A model generated the notes under the pieces. That model was not told the DNA's origin. It saw only the letters and a list, made by a program, of their open reading frames with translations, and did no database searches. Shown one piece after another: positions 25,548 through 34,104 of a stretch of 64,000 bases of DNA. Positions within the stretch are counted from its first letter, which is position 1, and each line of letters begins with the position of its first letter. Made by a program: the position numbers and the translations under genes. Origin of the DNA: Brevifilum sp963741015 (GTDB lineage: Bacteria; Chloroflexota; Anaerolineae; Anaerolineales; Anaerolineaceae); NCBI GenBank assembly GCA_963741015.1, contig CAVUGP010000010.1:124001-188000 (forward strand), given 5' to 3'.

Positions 25548-26606
25548 ATGGTCAATTTGGATCGCAATTATACCCGGTCAGCTTTTGAGACCCGATCCGC
25601 AGAGGCGGATACTCCCATCCCCGCTTTCAATGGAAATACCTTGTTGGGACGCCCCCAGTACATTCAGGGAAAGGTCGCCATCGTCTTTGGGACCCTTTAC
25701 TGCGAACCGCGCCGGTTGGACCAAGGCAAGTATCCTGTGGATGCTTATGTCACCCCGCAGGAAGCGCATGAATGCTATCGAAGGAATTTGGATGCCTACC
25801 TCCGCCTGACCGATGAACACCCGGATGAATTCCGACTTATCCTCTCCAAACCGGACCTGACCTCACACTGGCAAGCCTGGCAGGATTTCGATCAGGATGA
25901 TTCGTTGGCTGCCCCACCGATAGGGATCGTGGTTTTGATGGAAGGCGCGGAAGGTATCCGCGAACCTGCAGAGGTTGAACAATGGGTTGAATGGGGCGTG
26001 CGGCTGATCGGTCCGGCCTGGGCCGGCAATCGCTACTGCGGTGGTACCCGAGAACCCGGCCCCCTCACCAAACTGGGGTTTGAACTGCTTGAACGAATGG
26101 CCGATCTCGGCCTGGTCCTGGATATCAGCCACATGGATCACGAATCCGCCCGGCAGTCCCTGGATACCTACCCCGGCCAGGTCATTGCATCGCATGCCAA
26201 TGCTGAAGCCCTGATCCGCGACATCCCCATCAACCGGCACTTGAAGGATGAGACCATCCGTCAGCTGGTGGAACGCGATGGCGTTATGGGCATCGTGCCT
26301 CTAAATAGCTTTCTGGACTGGAACTGGCGCGATCACGGCGGGCGGCCCGGGATCAGCCTGGAAGATGTCATCGCTCAGATCGATTATGTCTGCCAGATCG
26401 CCGGGGACACCCGGCATGTCGCCTTGGGTACTGATTTCGATGGTGGTTTCGGTGTGGAATCTGTCCCACATGAAATGGACACAATCGCCGACCTGCCTAA
26501 ACTGACTCCACTTTTGGAGAAAAAAGGTTACAATCAAGTGGATATTGCCCGGATCTTCAGCGGCAATTGGCTCCGAGTTTTAATGGATAACCTGCCTTCA
26601 TCATGA
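25548..26606 (+). CDS. Membrane dipeptidase, peptidase M19 family
   Basis: The visible 352 residues match renal-dipeptidase-type M19 enzymes: VVLMEGAEGI, GLVLDISHMDHES, VIASHANAEA and HVALGTDFDGGFG carry metal and substrate ligands for hydrolysis of dipeptides. The first metal motif, His-x-Asp, is encoded upstream of this ATG: the same frame reads LIIDSHEDLAWN from 25512. No normal start codon precedes it in frame. An ATG at 25505 would reach it if one A were removed from TCTAATC, giving MTSIIDSHED. The 5' end is therefore probably at 25505 with a one-base error or mutation. The next gene overlaps by 4 bases. Confidence 0.82.
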   Translation: MVNLDRNYTRSAFETRSAEADTPIPAFNGNTLLGRPQYIQGKVAIVFGTLYCEPRRLDQGKYPVDAYVTPQEAHECYRRNLDAYLRLTDEHPDEFRLILSKPDLTSHWQAWQDFDQDDSLAAPPIGIVVLMEGAEGIREPAEVEQWVEWGVRLIGPAWAGNRYCGGTREPGPLTKLGFELLERMADLGLVLDISHMDHESARQSLDTYPGQVIASHANAEALIRDIPINRHLKDETIRQLVERDGVMGIVPLNSFLDWNWRDHGGRPGISLEDVIAQIDYVCQIAGDTRHVALGTDFDGGFGVESVPHEMDTIADLPKLTPLLEKKGYNQVDIARIFSGNWLRVLMDNLPSS

Positions 26607-27202
26607 AAAACAAACCCACTCCATCTTCAAACGAATCACAGGAAATGGATCAAAGCGTCCAATCCGAGGACCAGACGCAGGAAGAGAATAATCATTCTTT
26701 TCCCAGACGTCGGATCCGCTTCGGGTTGTCTTTGACAATGATCGGTTATTTAATGTTCCTGCTGGGCGCGCGTCCCAGTTTATTCGGTCTGGACCGCAGC
26801 CGGGTGATCGGGTTCGTTCAAATCTCAGTCTTTCTGGTGGGATTGGGGATCATCGTCCTGGGAAGCTATCTAACACTGAATGCGCTTTGGCCCCCAGGTA
26901 CTAAAACTATCGCCGCCGACATCGGCAGCCGCGTGATCAGTACCGGATATGTGATCTGTATTTTCACAGCTATGGCGGATATTTTTGGCCTTGGTAGTCA
27001 CCGTTTACCTAATGTATTTTTCGGCCCTTTGCAAGCGCGGGGTGTTGCCATTGGCATGGGGACCATTGCGATTGGTTTCTTGCTGCTTATCCGTTACAAA
27101 CACCCTGAGGATTATACTAAGTCATCAGCCAAGGTTAAGGATCATGACAAGAAAGAAGATATGCCACCTCATAAGGAACTGGATACCGTTCAGGCGGGTT
27201 AA
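26603..27202 (+). CDS. Four-helix membrane protein of unknown function
   Basis: A 199-residue protein with a charged N-terminal tail of about 30 residues and four predicted transmembrane segments (RFGLSLTMIGYLMFLLG, VIGFVQISVFLVGLGIIVLGSYL, VISTGYVICIFTAMADIFGLG and GVAIGMGTIAIGFLLLI), ending in a charged tail. I do not recognise a family. It overlaps the M19 dipeptidase stop codon by 4 bases, so the two are translationally coupled. It is convergent with and overlaps by 4 bases the flavoprotein gene. Confidence 0.65.
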   Translation: MKNKPTPSSNESQEMDQSVQSEDQTQEENNHSFPRRRIRFGLSLTMIGYLMFLLGARPSLFGLDRSRVIGFVQISVFLVGLGIIVLGSYLTLNALWPPGTKTIAADIGSRVISTGYVICIFTAMADIFGLGSHRLPNVFFGPLQARGVAIGMGTIAIGFLLLIRYKHPEDYTKSSAKVKDHDKKEDMPPHKELDTVQAG

Positions 27203-28551
27203 GACCCCTCAATAATCTTCAACATTTCTTCCCGGGATTTGAATTTAAAGGATGGCAGCCCCTTTTCGGCTGCTATTTTTTGTTCCACGGACGCAAGACG
27301 TTCAAGCCCTTTCAGACTCACCATGGGCTCTTTTACGGGTGGCAATTTCGCAATGGCCTGCTCGGCATTGATGGATTTACTTTCAGGTAAAGTATCTAAA
27401 TATTGAGAAATTGCTCGTGCGCCTCGTTCGGCATCCTTCCTTGCCAATCCCACGATTCCCTCACTGGCAACCCTTGCCCAACCGCTGACGAAAATGTCTT
27501 CACATTGGGCACAAAGATCGGGGTTGTAGACTTCATAGGAAATCCCATCGATCGGGAAGCGCGGCTCCGGCGTGGTAACAAAATTTCCGTGGGCGACAGG
27601 TAATCCAAAGCCTTCATCTACCCGCGAGCCAATTGAGAAGATCACCGTATCCATCGACACAGTCTCCAATTCACCGGTCCCCGTCGATACCACCCGGTCG
27701 CCATCCCGTTCCAGATGATTGATCTCGAACACAACCGCCTTGACCCGCCCATTTTCATCCCCCAAAAGCCGGCGGGGTGAACGCAGGAATGCCAGCTTGA
27801 AATCGAGGCCTGAATCGCAATCCGCTGCCTGAGCCTGGGCATCCGCCAGCAGCCTGTAGAATCCTTCAACATCTTTCCCCACAGCCTTGACCTGGTCCGC
27901 TGCCTCATCCACCGCACTGCGGATCGCCGGTAAATCCAGGCAGCTTGCAACAGGCGCCAGAGTCTGCTTGTCAAACTTGACCTCCGTCGGCCCCCGCCGG
28001 GCATAAGCTGTGACTGTACGAGACTGATCTTCCATCTTCAGGTAATGGACAATGTCCAGCATGACATTGCCCATCCCAATCACACCTACATTCGTGCCAA
28101 ATTCCGGTTCCAAATCAGCGTGTTCCGGAAGCCGGTTATAGTGGAAGACAATATCGTTAGCCTGGTAAACCCCTTCCAAATCCTCTCCGGGCAGCCCCAG
28201 CCAGTTATTCTGCTGGGCGCCGGTGGTCACCATAAAAGCCTGGAAACCCGCCTGCCGGAGCTGGTCAAGCTTCAGATCACCATGCTGTCCGATTTGAACA
28301 TTCCCCAAATATCGGATTTCGGGCATCGCCAGGATCCGGTCAAACTGATGCAGCAATCCTGCCCGCATTTTATACTTGTCCGGGAAGATGCCATATTCAG
28401 CCAAACCACCCGGCTTGATATCTTTATTGAACAGCACCACCTGTACACCCTCACGCGCAAGGTATTGGGCGGTATAAAGCCCGGCCGGCCCGGCGCCGAT
28501 CACCGCCGCCAGATGATTATGTAAGTCCAGTTTTGCCAAGAAACACCTCAC
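27199..28551 (-). CDS. Ferredoxin-NADP reductase-like FAD/NAD(P)-binding oxidoreductase
   Basis: A 450-residue two-dinucleotide-binding flavoprotein. The FAD Rossmann motif is VIGAGPAGLYTAQYLA near residue 18, and the second Rossmann motif is VGVIGMGNVMLDIVHYL near residue 155. RRGPTEVKFD is typical of the adrenodoxin reductase/FprA group, and the C terminus contains VFSIGSRVDEG and FVSGWARVASEGIVG. Such enzymes pass electrons between NADPH and ferredoxin-type proteins. The GTG at 28551 is used here; a TTG at 28539 behind GAGGTG is an equally good start. Confidence 0.78.
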   Translation of the reverse strand: MRCFLAKLDLHNHLAAVIGAGPAGLYTAQYLAREGVQVVLFNKDIKPGGLAEYGIFPDKYKMRAGLLHQFDRILAMPEIRYLGNVQIGQHGDLKLDQLRQAGFQAFMVTTGAQQNNWLGLPGEDLEGVYQANDIVFHYNRLPEHADLEPEFGTNVGVIGMGNVMLDIVHYLKMEDQSRTVTAYARRGPTEVKFDKQTLAPVASCLDLPAIRSAVDEAADQVKAVGKDVEGFYRLLADAQAQAADCDSGLDFKLAFLRSPRRLLGDENGRVKAVVFEINHLERDGDRVVSTGTGELETVSMDTVIFSIGSRVDEGFGLPVAHGNFVTTPEPRFPIDGISYEVYNPDLCAQCEDIFVSGWARVASEGIVGLARKDAERGARAISQYLDTLPESKSINAEQAIAKLPPVKEPMVSLKGLERLASVEQKIAAEKGLPSFKFKSREEMLKIIEGS

Positions 28552-28683
28552 TCATAAAAACAAGCCATTTCGGCTTGAATTATGGAATATAATAAATTTC
28601 ACATTAATCATCTGCATTATACTGGATTGGGACTGAAAGTGAACTATTCCGTCTCGGCCAGCACTATAGATCAAGGCAGCTTT

Positions 28684-29970
28684 ATGACTGATCAAACACA
28701 CTTTTATATCTTGCCCAATGGATTGACCGTTCATCTCAAAGAAATTCATACCGCCCCACTCATCAGCAGTTGGGTCTGGTATAAAGTCGGCTCTCGCAAT
28801 GAACATCGCGGCATCACCGGCATTTCCCATTGGGTTGAACATATGCAGTTCAAGGGCACAGTTAAATATCCAGCCGGTTACCTCGATCGGGATATCTCCC
28901 GGGTGGGTGGCATTTGGAATGCCATGACCTATCTGGATTGGACAACTTATTTCGAGACTCTCCCGGCTTTCAAGGCTGATTTGGGTCTTTCACTCGAAGC
29001 CGACCGGATGGTCAACAGCCGATTCATCCCGGAAGAAGTGGATCTGGAACGGACCGTGGTCATCTCGGAACGGGAAGGGAACGAAAATCAACCCCAGTTC
29101 CTGCTCGGAGAGGCCATTCAGGCTGCCGCTTTCGACCGGCACCCCTATAAATATGAAGTGATCGGGCTGACCGAAGACCTTGAAAAGATCAGCCGGGATG
29201 AACTCTACCAGTATTACCAGCAGAACTATGACCCCGCGAACGCCGTCCTGGCGCTTGCCGGAGATTTTCAGATAGATTCAATGATCGATAAAGTCTTCCA
29301 GACTTTCGGCGGGATCCCCACAGGTGAATTCATCCCCCAGGACGTGCCGGCTGCTTTACCTCTGGGAGGCGAAAAAAGGGTCAATGTCAGCGGACCGGGC
29401 CAGACCAGCTACGTCCAGATCTCCTACCGTGCACCCAGCGCCGCCAATTTGGACTTCTTCAGCCTGACGGTTCTGGACAGCCTGCTCACCGGTCCCAGCA
29501 GCCTCAATATGTTCGGTTCAGGCGGTACAACCAACAAGACCAGCCGCCTTTACCGGGCGTTGGTTGAGGGCGAGATTTCCGTCTCCTGCTATGGCGCTCT
29601 CCAGGCCACTCACGACCCCTACCTCTATTCGATCAATCTGACGGTACATCCAAACCACTCGCCAGAGGAGGTCCTGGGTGCTGTCGATGATGAATTGAAA
29701 AAGGTGCTGGATTCCCCGGTGACCTCCGAGGAAATCGCCCGTGCCATTAAACAGGCCAAGGCACTGTTTGCCTACAGCAGTGAGAATATTTCCAACCAGG
29801 CTTTCTGGCTGGGATATGCGGAAATGTTCGCCAATTATGACTGGTTCGAGAACTATATCAATCACCTCTCCAAGGTGACTCCGGAGGATGTCCTGCGGAT
29901 CGCCCGTGAATACCTCACCCCTGAAAACCGGGTTGTTGGGTTTTACACACCCAAAGAAAGCCAAATTTGA
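28684..29970 (+). CDS. M16 family zinc peptidase, catalytic subunit
   Basis: A protein of 429 residues with the inverted zinc motif HxxEH (HWVEHMQF) near residues 56-60 and the downstream third-ligand region VVISEREGNENQP. The second half has the M16C-type domain (VNVSGPGQTSYVQISYRAPSA). The partner gene directly downstream encodes a subunit lacking the zinc motif, as in heterodimeric M16B peptidases. Such enzymes degrade peptides inside a closed chamber. No signal peptide is seen. I chose ATG 28684 because family similarity starts there; the frame is open further upstream. Confidence 0.86.
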   Translation: MTDQTHFYILPNGLTVHLKEIHTAPLISSWVWYKVGSRNEHRGITGISHWVEHMQFKGTVKYPAGYLDRDISRVGGIWNAMTYLDWTTYFETLPAFKADLGLSLEADRMVNSRFIPEEVDLERTVVISEREGNENQPQFLLGEAIQAAAFDRHPYKYEVIGLTEDLEKISRDELYQYYQQNYDPANAVLALAGDFQIDSMIDKVFQTFGGIPTGEFIPQDVPAALPLGGEKRVNVSGPGQTSYVQISYRAPSAANLDFFSLTVLDSLLTGPSSLNMFGSGGTTNKTSRLYRALVEGEISVSCYGALQATHDPYLYSINLTVHPNHSPEEVLGAVDDELKKVLDSPVTSEEIARAIKQAKALFAYSSENISNQAFWLGYAEMFANYDWFENYINHLSKVTPEDVLRIAREYLTPENRVVGFYTPKESQI

Positions 29971-29972
29971 TC

Positions 29973-31256
29973 ATGAACAATGTCTTTCAGGAAAACCATA
30001 CCGCCTTGCCGGGACCGGATAATATCACCAGGGAAACCCTGCCCAATGGGATCACGATCCTGGCGCGATCAAATTTCAACAGTCCCACGCTTTCAATCAG
30101 GGGATATCTCCCCAGCGGCAGCCTTTTTGATCCCGACGAAAAGTTGGGGCTCAGTTACCTGATGGCCAATGGATTGATGGCCGGGACAGCTCGACTTGAT
30201 TTTCAAAGCCTCTATAATGAGATCGAATCGGTCGGCGCACGGCTGGGTTTTTCCGCCGGCACCCTGACCACATCCTTCAGCGCCCACTGCCTGAGTGAGG
30301 ACCTCGATCTGATGATGGGGCTGATTGCCGATTCTCTCCGCGCTCCCACCTTCCCGGCGAAGGAATTCAACCGCCAAAAAATACAGATGCTGACCGGCCT
30401 GGCCATCCGTGCCCAGGATACGGCCGAAATGTCCGCCATGCTGTTCGACCAGATCGTCTACGCCGGCCACCCCTACGAACGCCCGGACGAAGGCAATATC
30501 GAGACCGTCCAATCCATTGAACGGGATGACCTGGTCCGGTTTTATAACCGAACCATTGGACCAAACGGTCTGACAATAGCCATCGTCGGTGCGGTAGAAC
30601 CCCGGAAAGCCGTGGATGCAATCAAGACTGCCCTGGGCGATTGGGAAAATCCCGGACAGGAGGCTTTGCCCGACTTACCAGACCTTGCACCGATGAAAGA
30701 AACTATCCGGAAGACCATGAACATTCCCGGTAAATCGCAAGCGGATCTGGTGATGGGCTGCCAGGCGCCTGACCGGCTTTCACCCGATTACTTCCCCCTG
30801 CGCATTGGAAATAACATCCTGGGGGAATTCGGGATGATGGGACGGCTGGGACAGAGCGTCCGGGAAGAGGCAGGATTGGCATATTATGCCTACTCCTCCC
30901 TGAATTCCAGCCTTGGTCCTGGTGCCTGGGAAATGATCGCCGGGATTAACCCGCGCAATATCGATCTAACAATTGACTTGATCACCCAGGAAATTAAGAA
31001 ATTTATCGCTGAACCGGTCACCGAAGATGAATTGAACGACAGTAAATCCAATTTTCTTGGTCGGATGCCCCTGCTGTTGGAATCCAACGGCGGTGTCGCC
31101 GTCTCACTCTTGAACATTGAGCATTTCAACCTCGGACTGGATTATTTCCTGAAATATCCTCAAAAGATCCAGTCGGTCACCTCTGAAGAGATCCTCACTA
31201 TAAGCCGAAAATATCTGGACCCCAATCGGCTGGCGATTGCGGTCGCTGGCCCCTAA
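29973..31256 (+). CDS. M16 family peptidase, non-catalytic subunit
   Basis: A protein of 427 residues. The region equivalent to HxxEH reads LSYLMANGL, so zinc ligands are absent. The C-terminal half keeps the R/Y pair (SVREEAGLAYYAYSSL) that binds substrate in processing-peptidase-like complexes. It is the expected inactive partner of the preceding gene, which stops 2 bases upstream of this ATG. An M16 heterodimer with one zinc site and one R/Y site is a known arrangement. Confidence 0.86.
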   Translation: MNNVFQENHTALPGPDNITRETLPNGITILARSNFNSPTLSIRGYLPSGSLFDPDEKLGLSYLMANGLMAGTARLDFQSLYNEIESVGARLGFSAGTLTTSFSAHCLSEDLDLMMGLIADSLRAPTFPAKEFNRQKIQMLTGLAIRAQDTAEMSAMLFDQIVYAGHPYERPDEGNIETVQSIERDDLVRFYNRTIGPNGLTIAIVGAVEPRKAVDAIKTALGDWENPGQEALPDLPDLAPMKETIRKTMNIPGKSQADLVMGCQAPDRLSPDYFPLRIGNNILGEFGMMGRLGQSVREEAGLAYYAYSSLNSSLGPGAWEMIAGINPRNIDLTIDLITQEIKKFIAEPVTEDELNDSKSNFLGRMPLLLESNGGVAVSLLNIEHFNLGLDYFLKYPQKIQSVTSEEILTISRKYLDPNRLAIAVAGP

Positions 31257-31258
31257 CC

Positions 31259-31642
31259 ATGATCCTCCGCAGCGGCATTGATACCATCGAAATCTCACGG
31301 CTGAATGAGATCCGGCCCGCTATCCGGGCGCGTTTCATTCAGCGTGTTTTCACCGATGTTGAAGCCGCTCAGGCCAAAGACCGTTCAGACGCACTTTCAG
31401 GTGTCTTTGCCGCCAAGGAAGCCGTCTCCAAAGCATTGGGAACCGGGATCGGTTTTGTCCATTGGCGGGACATCGAGATCGTCCACCTGCCCAGCGGCCG
31501 CCCAACCGTCCACCTGCATGGACATGCCAAAATGGTGGCCGATGAACTGGGATTATCCGAATGGTCCGTCAGCATCAGTCACGACCGAAATAAAGCCGTT
31601 GCCATGGCAGTGGCAATTGGGAACGACCCCGGTCCGTCATAA
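31259..31642 (+). CDS. acpS: Holo-[acyl-carrier-protein] synthase
   Basis: A 127-residue protein of AcpS length. The N-terminal metal-binding strand is SGIDTIEISR and the second motif is GVFAAKEAVSKALGTG, with the Asp and Glu used for magnesium. It transfers 4'-phosphopantetheine from CoA to acyl carrier protein. Its ATG is 2 bases beyond the stop codon of the M16 subunit gene, so it is in the same operon without an obvious functional link. Confidence 0.92.
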   Translation: MILRSGIDTIEISRLNEIRPAIRARFIQRVFTDVEAAQAKDRSDALSGVFAAKEAVSKALGTGIGFVHWRDIEIVHLPSGRPTVHLHGHAKMVADELGLSEWSVSISHDRNKAVAMAVAIGNDPGPS

Positions 31643-31680
31643 AACTAACATTTTCATCCGTAATGTCATACAATGAGTTT

Positions 31681-32337
31681 ATGAAATTGTTGACGGTCAG
31701 CGATAAAGAAATTTCTCTTATCTACAGCGCTCAAATCAAACAAAGGTTTCAAGACGTCGATCTGGCCATCAGCGCGGGGGATCTCTCCTATTACTACCTC
31801 GAGTACATCATCAGTTCTCTTGACATCCCCCTCTACTACGTGCGCGGCAACCATGCCAGGGACGTGGAATACGGCATTGCAGGCCCGCGCAATGCTCCCT
31901 GGGGTGCAGTGGACCTGCATCGTAAAACTGTCCGGGATCCGAAAACCGGGCTGCTGCTGGCCGGGATACAGGGCTCACTGCGGTATAACAAAGGCAAATA
32001 TCAATATACCCAATCCGAAATGTGGTCAATGGTGATGCAGCTCGTTCCGGAGCTGATCTGGAATAAAATGCGTTACGGTCGTTTCCTCGACATCTTTGTC
32101 ACGCATGCACCGCCCTGGGGAATCCACGATGAAGACGATCCCGCTCACCAGGGCGTCAAAGCCTTTAACTGGTTGATCAAGAACTTTCAGCCCACTTTCC
32201 ATATCCATGGTCATGTCCATGTCTATCACCCCGGAGTGGTCACTGAAACGATGATCGGTCGCACCCTGGTTCTGAACACTTATGGGTACCGGAAACTGAC
32301 CATTCCCGGAAAAACAGAACTTCAAACCGCCCCCTGA
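31681..32337 (+). CDS. Calcineurin-like metallophosphoesterase
   Basis: A protein of 218 residues with most motifs of the family: AISAGDLSYYYLEYI, YVRGNHARD, VTHAPPWGIHD and HIHGHVHVY. The first motif, normally Asp-x-His, reads SDKE, so one metal ligand is changed. It would hydrolyse phosphoester bonds with two metal ions; the substrate is unknown. The ATG at 31681 begins the conserved MKLLTVSD; an in-frame ATG lies at 31663. A terminator-like hairpin follows. Confidence 0.82.
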   Translation: MKLLTVSDKEISLIYSAQIKQRFQDVDLAISAGDLSYYYLEYIISSLDIPLYYVRGNHARDVEYGIAGPRNAPWGAVDLHRKTVRDPKTGLLLAGIQGSLRYNKGKYQYTQSEMWSMVMQLVPELIWNKMRYGRFLDIFVTHAPPWGIHDEDDPAHQGVKAFNWLIKNFQPTFHIHGHVHVYHPGVVTETMIGRTLVLNTYGYRKLTIPGKTELQTAP

Positions 32338-32358
32338 TTCTTTCTCCAAAACAAAATT

Positions 32359-32381
32359 CCCGCTCATCTGAAGATAGCGGG
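32359..32381 (+). terminator. Hairpin after metallophosphoesterase gene
   Basis: The arms CCCGCT and AGCGGG with an inner ATCT/AGAT pairing form a stem 22 bases after the stop codon, followed by ATCATTTATT. It is a plausible weak terminator between convergent genes. Confidence 0.55.
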
Positions 32382-32491
32382 ATCATTTATTCGTCGACCG
32401 TGCTCCCGGATGGCGGCTTATTTCCTACGCAGGAATGGAAAGACGACGAACACGGCAGCACGGTCGCTTGAAAAGGTGTCCACCGAACGGG

Positions 32492-32734
32492 TCAGGGACT
32501 TATTAAATGTTGTTGCTGGACACCTATCCAAAGGTGGTGGGGTAAAACGGTGTTATTCGAACGAATTGCAACGGCGCCGGCTTTCGCTTTGTTTTCCGGG
32601 AGCATGCTGGGATGCACAAAGCACAGATTTGGTTCCTCGCCATATTTTCCCCGGTAATATTCCGCTGCTTTGATTACTTTGCTGGCCAGATCGGATTTGG
32701 GGTCATTGTCAAACCAGAGTAGTCCAATATCCAT
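32492..32734 (-). CDS. Small protein downstream of LexA-box ATPase
   Basis: An 80-residue protein beginning MDIGLLWFDNDPKSDLASKVIKAA. It contains YYRGKYGEEPNLCFVHPSML, then AGAVAIRSNNTVLPHHLWIG. The start is strong: GGAGG lies 6 bases upstream and overlaps the end of the ATPase gene, whose stop codon is 1 base away, so it is co-translated. No transmembrane segment or known domain is visible. As the second gene of a damage-inducible-looking operon it probably works with the ATPase. Confidence 0.72.
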   Translation of the reverse strand: MDIGLLWFDNDPKSDLASKVIKAAEYYRGKYGEEPNLCFVHPSMLPENKAKAGAVAIRSNNTVLPHHLWIGVQQQHLISP

Positions 32735-32735
32735 T

Positions 32736-33581
32736 TCAAACCTCCAAAGCTTGTAAATCTCCCAGGAGCGGGAGCGAATATTTAAGCCATGAATCACCGG
32801 TCCAAACTTTGAACTCCGCCGGGGACAGATCCGAAGTTAGAACATCGGAACTTGCCGCCAGAATACCGGTTTGGTCCGCTTCGATAACTTTGCCGATGAT
32901 CCTTGTGCGGAATGGATCGATCCAATACCGCATGGATACTGCCCGCTGCGCATCAATCGTTGCAATCACCCAAATCCCGGATTGGGCGCCATATTCCATC
33001 AGCCAGCGCAGGTTCACCTGGGATTCACAACTGAGGTCTTCCACGGCCGTCAGGTCATCCAGAATGAACAGGACATCTGCACCGATCCGTGCACCATCCC
33101 GGCGTGATTCAGCCAGCTCCGTCAGAGATGCAATCAACTTTTCCGCATTCGGGTCATACCAGGCAAACAAACCCTGCAGATATTTCTCGTCCGGTGAAGG
33201 ACCGGAGAACCCGGCCCATTCTTCGGTATTCAGGGTCAGGATGGCGACCTGCAATTTATGGGCAGTATGAGACTTGATCGCCGATTCCACCATCACCTGT
33301 AACTGGTGGGTTTTGCCATGCCCCATTTCACTGCCGATCAGGATCGCCCCCAGGTTGGGGTCTCCAAACTCCATTAAGAACGGCAGGTCATCCATGCAGC
33401 GTCCCAGTAAAATGGATCGATCCGGTACCGGCCGGATGGAGTCTAGCAGGCTGCTGACGGTAAGCGCTTGTACCTGTAAATTTGCAGTTCGCTTTCCCTG
33501 TTCATTGGATTTTTTTCGCCAGACGGGCAGCAGCTGCGGCCGGGCTTTGATCGTCCCTGCTGAAAGATGTGAGATACCCAT
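32736..33581 (-). CDS. P-loop ATPase under LexA-type control
   Basis: A 281-residue protein with Walker A GSEMGHGKTHQ near residues 84-94 and Walker B DVLFILDDL near residue 170. The segment SILLGRCMDDLPFLMEFGDPNLGAILIGSEMGHGKT resembles the core of FtsK/HerA-type ATPases, but without the membrane or gamma domains and much shorter. A basic N-terminal tail of about 40 residues precedes the core. Its promoter carries two palindromic GAACN4GTTC boxes, the LexA site of Gram-positive-type bacteria. It is probably induced by DNA damage and acts with the downstream 80-residue protein. No precise function is recognised. Confidence 0.78.
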   Translation of the reverse strand: MGISHLSAGTIKARPQLLPVWRKKSNEQGKRTANLQVQALTVSSLLDSIRPVPDRSILLGRCMDDLPFLMEFGDPNLGAILIGSEMGHGKTHQLQVMVESAIKSHTAHKLQVAILTLNTEEWAGFSGPSPDEKYLQGLFAWYDPNAEKLIASLTELAESRRDGARIGADVLFILDDLTAVEDLSCESQVNLRWLMEYGAQSGIWVIATIDAQRAVSMRYWIDPFRTRIIGKVIEADQTGILAASSDVLTSDLSPAEFKVWTGDSWLKYSLPLLGDLQALEV

Positions 33582-33603
33582 GATTTTGCTCTCTTTCGTT
33601 AAT

Positions 33604-33646
33604 CGAACTTATGTTCTAATTATACAGAACTTCTGTTCTATGTCAA
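33604..33646 (-). promoter_or_regulatory. Consensus promoter with two LexA-type operators
   Basis: On the minus strand, TTGACA (33641-33646), a 16-base spacer and TATAAT (33619-33624) form a consensus promoter for the ATPase gene. One GAACN4GTTC palindrome fills the spacer (33626-33639, AGAACTTCTGTTCT) and a second overlaps the start region (33604-33617, CGAACTTATGTTCT). Binding at either would block RNA polymerase. The motif is the known LexA site of Bacillus-type bacteria. Confidence 0.85.
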
Positions 33647-33814
33647 GAGGGAAAAATTTTTACGAGTTATTAACTTAATCAGGATGATGGATTCCGCAAA
33701 TGATGATATAAATAACAAAATTAAGGCGCGGTATAGACAATGATCCGGGCTTTAACATCAAAGCATCACTGCAGCCACAATTGAATAAGAAGAAACAAGC
33801 GGCTGAATCTCGTC

Positions 33815-34104
33815 ATTTATTATGATGAGATAACGAGGTGGAGGTTCCTCTCTGCGAAGGGAGCGTTAACCCGGTCAAACCGGGGAAAATCGATCGATCA
33901 GCGGATGCCTCCTGGGCCTGAACACGGGTCTAAGTTCTCCTTCAAGTAAATGGATGTTCAAAACTGTATGGTGACATACACGCCAAAGCAGCCATAGTGA
34001 GCGAACCGGGGAAGTTTTTTCCTGGCGATAAGTTTGAGTACCTTATCTTAAATTTGCGCACTCGAATGGATGATTTGATTCGTGTTTAGTTATGGAGGTT
34101 CAAA
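33815..34104 (+). promoter_or_regulatory. Long structured leader of glnA
   Basis: About 290 bases without a gene precede glnA. Several local hairpins can be drawn: CTCGTCAT/ATGATGAG near 33818-33838, CTCTCT/AGGGAG around GCGA near 33848-33863, and CCCGGT/ACCGGG near 33870-33884. They are followed by a less regular region with GCCTCCTGGGC and ACACGGGTC. The region upstream from 33648 to 33815 also lacks genes. A cis-regulatory RNA sensing nitrogen state is possible, but the sequence does not match the glutamine riboswitch consensus that I know. Confidence 0.4.

Noticed and set aside
33815..34104. Known glutamine riboswitch before glnA.
   Set aside because: The conserved core bases I expect for that RNA are not seen, although the leader looks structured.
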